Below the pieces are notes generated by a model. The model was not told where the DNA came from. It did no database searches and was given only the letters and a program-made list of their open reading frames with translations. DNA of 64,000 nucleotides from Mesotaenium endlicherianum (Eukaryota > Streptophyta > Zygnematophyceae > Zygnematales > Mesotaeniaceae), in contig WELA01011136.1 of NCBI GenBank assembly GCA_009602735.1, positions 1,363,813-1,427,812 of the forward strand, written 5' to 3'. This document shows, in pieces, positions 55,301 to 64,000 of this stretch (positions are counted from its first letter, which is position 1; each line of letters starts with the position of its first letter). Made by a program: the position numbers and the translations under genes.

Positions 55301-57410
55301 CGTGCGGAGCACTCCTCGCGTCCGCTCCCCCGTCCTACGCCACGGCACTGACAGCTGGCGCACGCACAGCTTCAACGCACGCATTAGGCTCAGCGGCAGC
55401 ACCGCAGCCCTGCGCACGTCTGCGTTACGACGTAGCGCCCGCTGCCAGAGCTGCAGGCGCCCGCACAGGCAGCTCTGCTCCCTGTGCGCACCGCTCTGAC
55501 CGCTGTCAGCAGCGACAGCCGGAGCCCCGACAGCCTGCCGGGTGGCAGGCTGCACGACTGCGCAGATGCGCCATCTCCCGGCGCAGACTCGCGCGCACGC
55601 GGGCCAGCCCGGGCTCCAGCCAAGGCCCCGACAGAGCCCCTGGCTTGCGCTTCCCTGCTGGCACCAGCAGGCCTCCCGTCGGCCCGCGTAGCGACAGCTG
55701 GCAGGCAGGGACGGGGGCACCTGGCGGCGTGCACGGCTACAACTGGGCCGGCCGCAGCCTCCCTCTTCGTTCGTGCGGCACTCCCGTGCGCAGCTCTGCG
55801 CACAGGCAGGGACAGCCGGTCCCCGCTGGCTGCTGCAGACAGCAGGCTCCAGCAGAACCCGCCACATGGCACGTGCACGGCAGGCGAGGCCGCCTCTGCC
55901 GACAGCAGCATGCACGCACGCACGCTGGCTCACACGCGCGCCCAGCGCACTGCGCTGCCAGGTCCACGGCACACCCGGCGACGCCACGCCGTCGTCACAG
56001 CGGCAGCTGCAGCTGCGCAAAGCAGCTGCACCCACGCGCTGCCAAGTGGCGCGTGCGCGCAGGTCTGCACGGCCAGCGCAGCGACGGCCGCAGCGGCCGC
56101 CACCCTCGGTCAGCAAGGGGGGGTCCTGACTGCGCTGTGCGGCCGGATCGCCGGCAAAAGCGCCGACAGCGCACCCGCAGCTGCGCACATCCAGGGCTCA
56201 GCCCCTGCCGCACACGTGCTGCCACTTGGCACGCGCGCATGGCCCGGCTCAGCCCGTACAGATCCAGCGGTCGGAGCAGCCACCCGCAGTCAGGGGGGGG
56301 CTATACCCACTGCGCCACGCGGCCGGATGTTCGATCGCGGTGCCGACGGCCCGCGCACGGTTGCGCACAGCCAGGGCCTAAACCCTGGCTGCGCACAAAA
56401 CCCCGGCAGCAGCCCAACGCAGGCTGCCGGGGGGCCGGTTAGCCCACGCATCGGGGGGAGGGCGCTGCGATCTTCGCCCGGGGCAGCCGAGATAGACGGC
56501 GCCACCGGTCCAGTGACCCTGCCCCTCGGCCCCAGCAGCCACCAGGGGGCGCCACCTGGCAGCCTCCTGGCAGCCCCGACCGCGCCAGCAGCTGCAGCAA
56601 CTGCTGCAGCCGCGGCCGCACACGCGCCGGGGTCCGCAACTTTTGCGGCCGAACCCGCGACCGGCTGCACGGCAGGCCTTGCGGCAGGCTGCGCAAGGAG
56701 TCCTGCGGCAGACAGTGCGGCAGTTTGCGCGGCAGGCTGCGCAGCAGGCCTCGCGGCGCGCCCTGCGGCAGACAGTGCGGCAATCTGCGCGGCAGGCTGC
56801 GCGGCAGGCGCGACGGCAGTTCCCGCCACCGGCTGCGCGGCAGGCGCGGCGGCAGATCTCGCAACGGGCCCCGCGGCAGGCCTCGCGGCAAGCTGCGCGC
56901 ACGGCGCTGCAACAGGCCCCGCGGCAGAATGCGCGGCAGGTTTGCCGGCTGCGCCAGCAGCGGCCATTCTGGCCTGCTGCGCACGCGCGCAGCCACTCGG
57001 CAACCGCTCCGCAGTCGGGCGCGCGAGCCGCGAGCACACGCTCGTAGCACCGGCCAGTCGGCCCGTTGTTCCGCAGAAGCGCGCCGGGCCAGACCAGGGA
57101 CGCCGGACGGAGGAGGCACCGCGGCTGCCCCGTTCCTTCCGCATCCTAGAGCCCTCCACGACCTCAGCAGAGCCGACGCCACATGCGCTCGCTTCACCTA
57201 TGACGACGGTGCAGCTCAGCGCCGAGGTCATCTCTCTAGCACTGCACCGCATGCCGGCGGTCTCCTTCGCAGAGCTCGGCGTCTCCATGGAGGCAACGAG
57301 GCAGGCCGCTCAGCTGATGCTCCAGTCACGCAGAGCCACGCTACGCACCGCCGCCAGGAGGCCGACGACCGATGCCGCCACCGCGGTGCGATCCACGCCC
57401 GCGCGCCCTG
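55300..57410 (+). other. GC-rich low-complexity linker of element E
   Basis: About 2 kb of Ala-, Pro-, Arg- and Cys-rich reading lies between gag and protease, with few stops in any frame because of base composition. 56640-57000 is built from degenerate 12-bp units around GCGGCAGGCTGC. I recognise no domain. A long linker in this place is unusual for Ty3 elements. Confidence 0.5.
56640..57000 (+). repeat. Degenerate 12-bp repeat array in element E
   Basis: Units such as GCGGCAGGCTGC, GCGGCAGACAGT and GCGGCAGGCCTC recur about 25-30 times at 12-bp spacing or multiples of it. One frame reads CAAGCAAG-type repeats, another an xxRQ repeat with strong positive charge. Confidence 0.6.
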
Positions 57411-57419
57411 CGCATGAGC

Positions 57420-57790
57420 GCAGGATGATCAACACTCCTAACGTCGCGTTTTTGGATAATTCGCAGGGGATCGTGCTCGTCAACACCCAGGCGCCGCAGC
57501 GCATCATGTTTGACACAAGCGCGCAGCCGGTTCTCATCAGCCTCCGCTACTTCCGTCAGCTGGGACTCTCTTCCGCTGACTTGGAGGACTCTCCGACGCG
57601 CATTAACACCGCCGCCGGCACGTCCGAGACCGTTGCCAGTCGCACGAGATTGGCGCTACTGTTCACTCTGCGCCCAGGCACGGCAGACGAGACAACCATC
57701 CATCGGCACGCACTCGTCACTCCTTCCAAGTCCTTCGATGTGCTCCTAGGGCAAGACGTGCTCTTTCCCATTGGCGCCGCGGTCGACAAC
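57420..57790 (+). CDS. Aspartic protease region of element E
   Basis: The sequence RIMFDTSAQPVLISLRYFRQ (about 57499-57558) holds the DTSA active site, and FDVLLGQDVLFPIGAAVDNW (about 57736-57795) follows. Both align with element A's protease, including the preceding block around VAFLDNSQGIVLVN. Confidence 0.7.
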
Positions 57791-57799
57791 TGGGCGTCT

Positions 57800-59650
57800 T
57801 CTATCGTCCCGACTGGAGGACAGGGGGGACGCGCACCGCATCCTTGCCCCTTGACATTGTCGATTGCCGCCCAGCAGTGTCCGCTCTTTATGGCTTCATG
57901 GGGCTCGACGATGGCCGGCCAGTGGTCAAGACCGCTAAGGACGGGCCCGAGGACGAGGAGATCTCTGTGGGGGTGGACCTGCTTGAGCCACAGAACGAGG
58001 AGGCGGACCCACCTAGTGCCGAGATCCACCTCACGCCGCAGCAGCAGGCGGATGTCCTGGCAGCCTAGGCCAGGGAGCAGATCCGCATCTGCACTGCCCA
58101 CAGCGCGATGATGCGGCAGATGGCGGACGATGCCACTGAGGCCCTCGCCACGGCCAGCACAGCCATCGCTGCCGCCGCCCTTGCTCGCGGTGCGGTCGCA
58201 TCGCCTACGGCTCATCAGGGGGTCTCGGCCTCTCGCGGCGAGCCGTCCGTGAGGACCGACGTCCGCGTTTGCCACGACGTGCCTGTTAGCGTGGCCATTC
58301 AGTACAGTATGGACTCTCAGCCGCCCTCTCACGACGCCTCGCATCAGACCGACAAAACCTGGCCTCGCACCACGGCATCCAAAGACGAGGCCATGCGGCA
58401 GGCAGCTTATCCTGGCAGATCCGACGGCCAGTCCCTCAAGAGTGAAGAGGAGACGCAGTGGGAGCAACTGCCAAAGGCATCCGTCGAGGTACTCAGCGCG
58501 GCGCCACCAGAGGAGCCCCCGCCAGCTGCGCCTATGGCACGCAGGCAGCGCGCACCTACTGGTCCGCCCGGCTTCAGCGCACCCAGCCAGCCCATGACAC
58601 ACGACTGGCCCAGCAGGGCTCGCACCGACACCGCTGGACCCAGCCGCCCAGTGTCACACGACTGCTCGACGAGCCACGAGTGTCGCCGCATCGCACATTT
58701 GTTTGCGACGAGCCGGGCTGCTGCGGCCTCCTCTAGCGCTGGAGTCCGCTCCGTCACGCTGGAGTCCGCTGGAGTCCGCTCCGTCACGCCGCCCTACGAC
58801 GACAGGGACCGCACACCTCCTTACGACGACACGCGGGCCCGCGGGGACACGCCGCCACACGACCTCACTCGAGACCGACGACGCACTCCGCCCTTCCGGC
58901 CCCTCTCAGCTGGCGACGATGCTCAGTCTTCTTCCGAGGCGCATTTCGTGATGCTGGCCCCTACAGCTCCGCGCGCCAGCGTCCCTTGCAGCCACATCGC
59001 TGGCAACGGTCCCTCCGGGTCACCTCCTCCCAAGGTGGCCCGCGCCAACAGCAGGCCGCCCAGTCGTCACCCATTTACGGCCGCCGCACGCACACGGCTC
59101 ATGTCTCATCTCCGGCATCCCCGAGCCGCGCCCGTCCCACGAGGGCAGCCCCGGCCGCGAGTCCAGCTGGCCCCTCGCCGGCTAGTTTGATCCCCGCAGG
59201 AGGTCGACAGCCCCGAGCTCTCCGTCTGCACAGTCCCCTCTGCAGACATGCGCGCACGCCAGCGGGCCTATTTTGACCCACACCCCTACTTAACTCCGCG
59301 TCCCGTTCTCGACCAGCTGGCCCACGCGGCCTCGCACCAGACTGACTGCGCCCAGCGCGACAGGTGGCAGCAGCTGTGCGTGGCCTCGGCCCGACGTCAG
59401 GCCTGCGCTGTATCTCCGACAGCCCTGCAGGATGCGCGCCTGCGGTGGCGCACATACCAGGCCCACTCACGGGAGGAGCGCCCGCAACCGCTCACTGACC
59501 GCATCCCCAGCCTTACGCGTGACTACGCAGACCGTGCTGTGGCCGCCCTCCGCATGGCGCCACATCAGCACAGCGCCGAGCGTACCTTCCCGCCGCCCGC
59601 TCAGCCCGGCACCCCCGCAGTGGGGTGTCGCCCACTTCCGACTCCTATTT
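57800..59650 (+). other. Linker between protease and DNMT of element E
   Basis: Open readings are rich in Ala, Pro, Arg, Asp and Thr. A short direct repeat, GCTGGAGTCCGCTCCGTCAC, occurs at 58738-58757 and again at 58768-58787. I recognise no domain. Confidence 0.4.
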
Positions 59651-59679
59651 GCGCAGACGCTCTAGACAAACGGCCCGGC

Positions 59680-60640
59680 GGCATCGTCCTTGTCAAGCTG
59701 TTTGCCGGCATCGCCACCGGGTTACTCGCGACCTTACAGGCCGGCATCCCGGTGCGCCGCTACGTCTACGTCGATCCTGATCCTGAGGCCCAGCAGGTGG
59801 CCCGTCGGCAGATGGCGTTGGGTCACGAGCGGTTCCCTGACCTCCTTCCGGCGCACGCATTCCGCCGCGCTCAGACAAACTGGCCCATGGACATCCGCGA
59901 CATCACCGTCGAGCATGTCACCCGACTTGGGCCCATTGACCTCGTCATCGCCGGTTGGGAGTGCCAGGGCTTCTCCAGGGCCGGGCGTGGTAGGGCGCTG
60001 AGCGATCCCCGCACGGCCCTCTTCTGGCACTTGCTCCGCGTCCTCAACATTGTTGAGGATCGCCAGCCGCCCCACACACTCGCGTGGGTCCTGGAGAACG
60101 TGGCCGCGCGCCACGATTGCCGACCCGACGTTAGCGTCGACTTCGCTCTTTGCAGCAGTTACGTCGGCCGCGAGGCCGTCATTGACGCTGCCCAGATTGG
60201 TTCCTTCGCGCACCGCGTCCGCGCCTACTTCACGAACCTAAACCATGCCAGGTACTCTTGAGGCGTTGGCCGCCTCTCATCCACGTCACCCACGCACCGT
60301 CGACTCCATCCTCGATGCCCCTCGTTTGGCCCAGCGCGTGACTGCACTGCCACATCCCTCCATGGCGCAGTGTGAGGTCCTGCATGACGTCACTCGCGCG
60401 CTGCCGACTTTTGTCTGCCGTTACGACAGCGACGCCTTCGTTGGGGATCAGCGCGGGATGGTCATTGACCTGGAGACTGGCATGTTTCACAGGCCGCGCC
60501 CTGCGGAGATGGAGCGTGCCATGGGCTTCCCGCCGCATCTCACACAGGTGGACGGTCTCACTGAGGTGAACCGCATTCGCCTCTTGGGGCAGGCGATTGA
60601 CGCCAACGTCCTCACGTGGCTTCTGCTGGAGACGCAGGCC
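59680..60640 (+). pseudogene. C5 cytosine DNA methyltransferase domain of element E
   Basis: Motifs in order: motif I VKLFAGIATGL (about 59691-59723), motif II YVDPDPE (about 59767-59787), motif IV-like AGWECQGFS with the Cys at 59962-59964, motif VI LENVA (60091-60105), motif VIII-like HRVRAYFTN (about 60211-60237), motif IX-like RPRPAEMERAMGFP (about 60493-60534) and motif X-like GQAIDANV (about 60590-60613). By family this transfers methyl groups to cytosine. It sits between protease and RT, as in element A. The sequence differs strongly from A's domain, so the two copies are not recent sisters. Confidence 0.8.
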
Positions 60641-60880
60641 TTGGCGCCTCTCTACGCCGCAGCCCGGCATCCCCAGCTACCTTGGCCTGCCGATGATATG
60701 GACGATGACTCCATCGACAATGACAATCAGACCCCGCCAGGCACAACTTGGCATCCTCAGCGCGCAGAGCCTGCACCCCAGGCGCGCGCGCGCCCCACCT
60801 CCCCATCGCCGCGCACGGACGACTTTGGTTCGCTGGGGGGGGGACGACGGAGAGAGGAGTCCTCGCAGCGACCCAAGGCA

Positions 60881-61018
60881 TCCCGATCACCTTTTCCTTT
60901 TCCTCGCTCGCAGGCAGACGGTGCCAGGCAGCTGGCCGCAGCTGCCACGTCCCGGTCACCTTTTCTTTTTCCTCGCTTGCAGGCAGACGGTGCCAGGCAG
61001 CTGGCCGCAGCTGCCACG
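60881..61018 (+). repeat. In-frame 69-bp tandem duplication in element E
   Basis: Units 60881-60949 and 60950-61018 differ at a few bases. Both encode 23 residues of the form SRSPF(P/L)FPR(S/L)QADGAR followed by QLAAAAT. Confidence 0.85.
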
Positions 61019-61199
61019 GTGCAGGTACCCGCGGCAGGACGAGCGCCAACCGCTGCAGGGCAAGTGACACCGGCAGCACCACAGTCTACCCCAGCGGCAA
61101 GACAGGAGACTCCAGCAGGCCAGGCGACGCCACCAGCTCCACCGACATGGAAGCTGGGGGGGACACTCACCACGGCACAGGTTGCACAGTTGACGACAC

Positions 61200-62560
61200 T
61201 GCTGGACGAGAGGCGCAGCACCAGCTTTGCCAGCGGCATGCACGATCTCGGGCGCTATCGGGGGGACCCCATGCGGATTACTCTCACGTCGCAGGAGCCC
61301 ATTTTCCTGAAGCGTTATCGCTACAGCCACTTCAAGGATGGCTTGATCAGCGCGCAGATAGGCAAGCTGGAGGACAGCCGGCTCATTCGGGAGTCCTCCT
61401 CTCGCTATGCCGCACCCACGGTCATGCCAGCCAAGAAGGATGCCTCGGGCAACTGGTTCGAGAAGAGGATGTGCGGTGATTATCGTAGGCTGAACGAGGT
61501 CACCGAGCAGGACAAATATCCTATGCCGACGCGTGACGAGATCTTTGACGACATTGGCACGTGCACTTGGTTCTCGGTGCTGGATCTGCGTCAGGGCTTC
61601 AACCAGATTCCCATCGCCGAGGAGGACCAGCATAAGACGGCGTTCTGGGGAGCACAGCGGCTCTACGAGTGGGTGGTGATGCCGTTTGGGTTGAAGAACG
61701 CGCCAGCTACCTTTCAGAGGGTGATGGACAAGGAGCTAGCTGGGCTATCCTTCGCCCAATGCTACATCGATGACGTGCTCGTCTTCAGTCAGACGTTTGA
61801 GGAGCACGTGGCGCACATCACTATTGTCCTGGACCGCTTGGAGGCCGCTGGGCTCAAGTGCCATCCAGGCAAGTGCACTTTTGGGACCCGCGAGGTGGAG
61901 TACCTTGGCCACCTGCTCTCCTCCAGCGGCTTGGCACCCCAGCTGGCAAAGATCTCGGCCATCACAGGCATCCCACCTCCTGCAGATCTCTCGCAGCTGC
62001 GGGCCTTCCTTGGCATCGCCAACTACTACCGCCGCTTCGTGCCAGGGTTCAGCGAGCTAGCCAAGCCGCTCAACGATTTGCTCCGCAAGGGCGTTGCCTA
62101 CGTGTGGGGACCAGAGCAGCAGGCGGCATTCGATAAGCTCAAGGAGCTGCTGGTGAGCGCTCCTGTGCTTCGGCGTCCTGACTACGCGAAGCCCTTCATC
62201 CTCCACACCGACTGGTCGCAGGCAGGGCTGGGCGCTGTGCTGGTGCAGGAGCATGACGGCTTCGAGCATGTGGTGGCCTACGCCAGCTGCAGCAACAACC
62301 GCGCGGAAGGCAATTACGGCTCCTACGAGGGGGAGTGCCTGGCAGCGGTCTGGGTGATCGTGCACTTCAGGCACTATCTTTACGGCACGCACTTCCGCCT
62401 AGTCACCGACCATCAGCCACTTAAGTGGCTCATGACATCGGAGCGCTTGACCGGCAAGTACGCACGGTGAGCGCTTATCTTGCAGGAGTACACCTTCGAC
62501 GTGCACCACCGCCCAGGCTCGACCAACCTGGACGCTGACGGTCTCAGCCGTAACCCGCTG
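61200..62560 (+). pseudogene. pol: Reverse transcriptase and RNase H of element E
   Basis: RT blocks: VLDLRQGFNQIPIAEED (about 61578-61628), VMPFGLKNAPATFQRVMDKE (about 61677-61736), and the active site YIDDVLVFS at 61763. RNase H: FILHTDWSQAGLGAVLVQE (about 62195-62251), YASCSNNRAEGNYGSYEGE, VTDHQPLKWLM, and the end block LDADGLSRNP (about 62529-62558). The closest relative here is element A. The region is broken. Confidence 0.85.
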
Positions 62561-64000
62561 CCCTCCTCGAGGGATCTTACTGTGGCCCGCCACGATGAGG
62601 ATGAGCCGGTGGCCTGGCATGCGGCGGCCTTCCTAGCCTTCACCGTGGACAGCGATGTGCGGCCCGCAGGGCTCACTAGCCTGGACATGGTGACCGTCAC
62701 CACACGGCGATTGGCCCTGGCAGCGGCAGAGGATCAGGATAGCTGGCAGCGCGGTCTCGAGGACGTATGGGACGACGCCCCAGTGCTGCAGTACGTCACG
62801 GCCAAGGAGTTGGCACCCGATGTCAGCGCACGCGAGCGCGTCCGCATCCTCAGGCGCAGCCGTGACTTCATTTTCATGGAGGGGCGCGTGCGGCGCGTGC
62901 TGGCAGACGGCTCCGTCCTGGTGGTCCTTGAGCCTGCCATACGCAGTCAGTTGGTGCGCCGAGTGCATGAGTCCCTCGGGCACTTCGGTGTCAAGCGCAC
63001 CCTCAGTCTTCTTCAGGCCGAGTACTGGTGGCACGGCATGACTAAGGTCGTCGCCGCTGTCGTCAGCAGTTGCACTCTCTGCGACCGTGTGCGCTCGAGC
63101 TTCACAGCACGCACCGTTTCCCTCAGCCCCCTTCCTATTCAGGGGCTGTTCTACAGGTGGTCGCTTGACTTGGCTGGAGAGCTCCCCAAGTCTCGCCAAG
63201 GCAACCTCTACGTCTTGGTGATGATTGAGCACATGTCCAAGTGGATCGAACTCGAGCCCCTGCCCAGCAAGGCCAGTGAGGGGATCGCTCAGGCCTTCCT
63301 CAATCAAGTCCTCAACCGTTTTGGCGGCTACGCTGAGGTGCTGACCGACCAGGGCAAGGAGTTCCAGGGCAGCTTTCAGAAGCTACTGGAGCGCTCTATG
63401 ATCGACCATTGCACCACCTCCCGCGATCATCCTCAGGCAGACGGCCTCGCCGAGCGCATGGTGCAGACCTTCAAGCTAGGGTTGCGGAAATACTGCCTTG
63501 CCCACGACCGTACCCACTGGGAAAACGCCCTCCCTTGGCTGGCGATGGGGTACAAGTTCAGTAAGCAGGCCTCCCTGGCCTCTCACTCTCCCTACTTCCT
63601 TCTCTACGGCCGACAGCCCATCCTGCCAGCAGCAGCCAGGACTGTGGCCGAGAACGTCTTGGACTTGGACAGTCCCGAGACATGTGGCGCTCTTATCGGG
63701 CAGCGGGCTCAGCTCTTTCGGCTCCTGATGCCCATGGCCATGGATAACCTCAGCATCGCACAACATCGCGACACACTGAGGTACGCCATGACTCGTGGAG
63801 GAGCCTATCATCCGCGGGTGTTGCAGTTTTCCGCAGGTGACTTCGTGTACCTGCGACGCCAGACGAAGAACACCCTCGACACCAGCAGCTCGCCGGTCAT
63901 CCTGCGCGTCAAGCGTGCCTTGGCGTCAGGAGTCCTGGAGCTGGAAGGCGCAGATGGCCGTCTTCACAAGGACCACACGAAGAATTGTGAGCCGTGCCAC
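62560..64000 (+). CDS. pol: Integrase of element E, incomplete at the window edge
   Basis: The HHCC zinc domain reads HESLGHFGVKRTLSLLQAEY ... CTLC (about 62966-63082). The core shows SLDLAGELPKS (first D, about 63163), LTDQGKEFQG (second D, about 63340) and QADGLAERMVQTFK (E, about 63436-63475). The C-terminal part ends GVLELEGADGRLHKDH ... NCEPCH, the point where element A goes on to its PHD finger, so one may follow beyond the window. This long plus-strand frame lacks an early ATG because it is part of the polyprotein. Confidence 0.8.

Larger units (their letters stand above)
46351..64000 (+). mobile_element. Element E: GC-rich Ty3-type retrotransposon with a DNA methyltransferase (runs off the right edge)
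   Basis: The order is 5' LTR, leader, gag (interrupted by nested element N), low-complexity linker, protease, linker, C5-DNA methyltransferase, duplicated linker, RT, RNase H, integrase. The window ends in the integrase C-terminus, just where element A has its PHD finger. The coding part is strikingly GC-rich compared with the rest of the window. It is broken, with several breaks, but far better kept than A. Confidence 0.8.

Noticed and set aside
55277-57288. Long open frames on the minus strand of element E (about 300 and 330 codons)
   Set aside because: The region is very GC-rich, so stop codons are rare in every frame. The products are low-complexity Ala/Arg/Cys strings opposite a repeat array, with no domain.

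Overview
The window is almost entirely layered transposable elements, with no gene I can confidently call an ordinary host gene. It looks like a large, repeat-rich streptophyte genome. Four features suggest a charophyte green alga such as Chara: plant-type Ty3/gypsy chromoviruses with initiator-Met-tRNA primer sites, a Tnp2-like DNA transposon, intron-bearing genes, and Ty3 elements carrying a cytosine DNA methyltransferase (DNMT). DNMT capture by retrotransposons has been reported in charophytes and dinoflagellates. The species is an inference, not a reading.

Layout. 1-847 is the 3' tail and LTR of a Ty3-type element lying mostly to the left. 848-8948 is an old, broken Ty3 element (A): protease, DNMT, linker, RT, RNase H, integrase, and a PHD finger at the integrase C-terminus, followed by a long LTR and a partial second LTR in tandem. 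9287-12619 holds a GT-rich tract and the relic of a related element. That relic is interrupted at 12620 by a chromovirus fragment (P), which carries a 240-bp MITE with a 9-bp target duplication and ends against an inverted LTR of the 1-847 type. 16615-20938 holds two decayed, intron-bearing, head-to-head genes of unknown function.

21015-46304 is a CACTA/Tnp2-like DNA transposon of about 7.8 kb, with inverted arms of about 0.5 kb, a decayed transposase gene on the minus strand and a second multi-exon gene on the plus strand. Two related chromoviruses opened it up: C (23277-32090, duplication GCTTG) and D (35029-43650, duplication CACGT). Both carry an extra gene downstream of the chromodomain that I do not recognise. 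C and D are nearly identical through gag-pol, but their extra genes and LTRs are much more diverged.

46351-64000 is a GC-rich DNMT-bearing Ty3 element (E) that runs off the right edge. It has gag with two zinc knuckles, protease, linkers, DNMT, RT, RNase H and integrase. Its gag is interrupted by a minus-strand chromovirus (N, 48119-54718, duplication CCGCC) of the same family as P.

The main points of interest are the two independent DNMT elements with chromatin-reader modules, and the extra 3' gene of C and D. All LTR elements are treated here as fossils. All coordinates and differences were read by eye.
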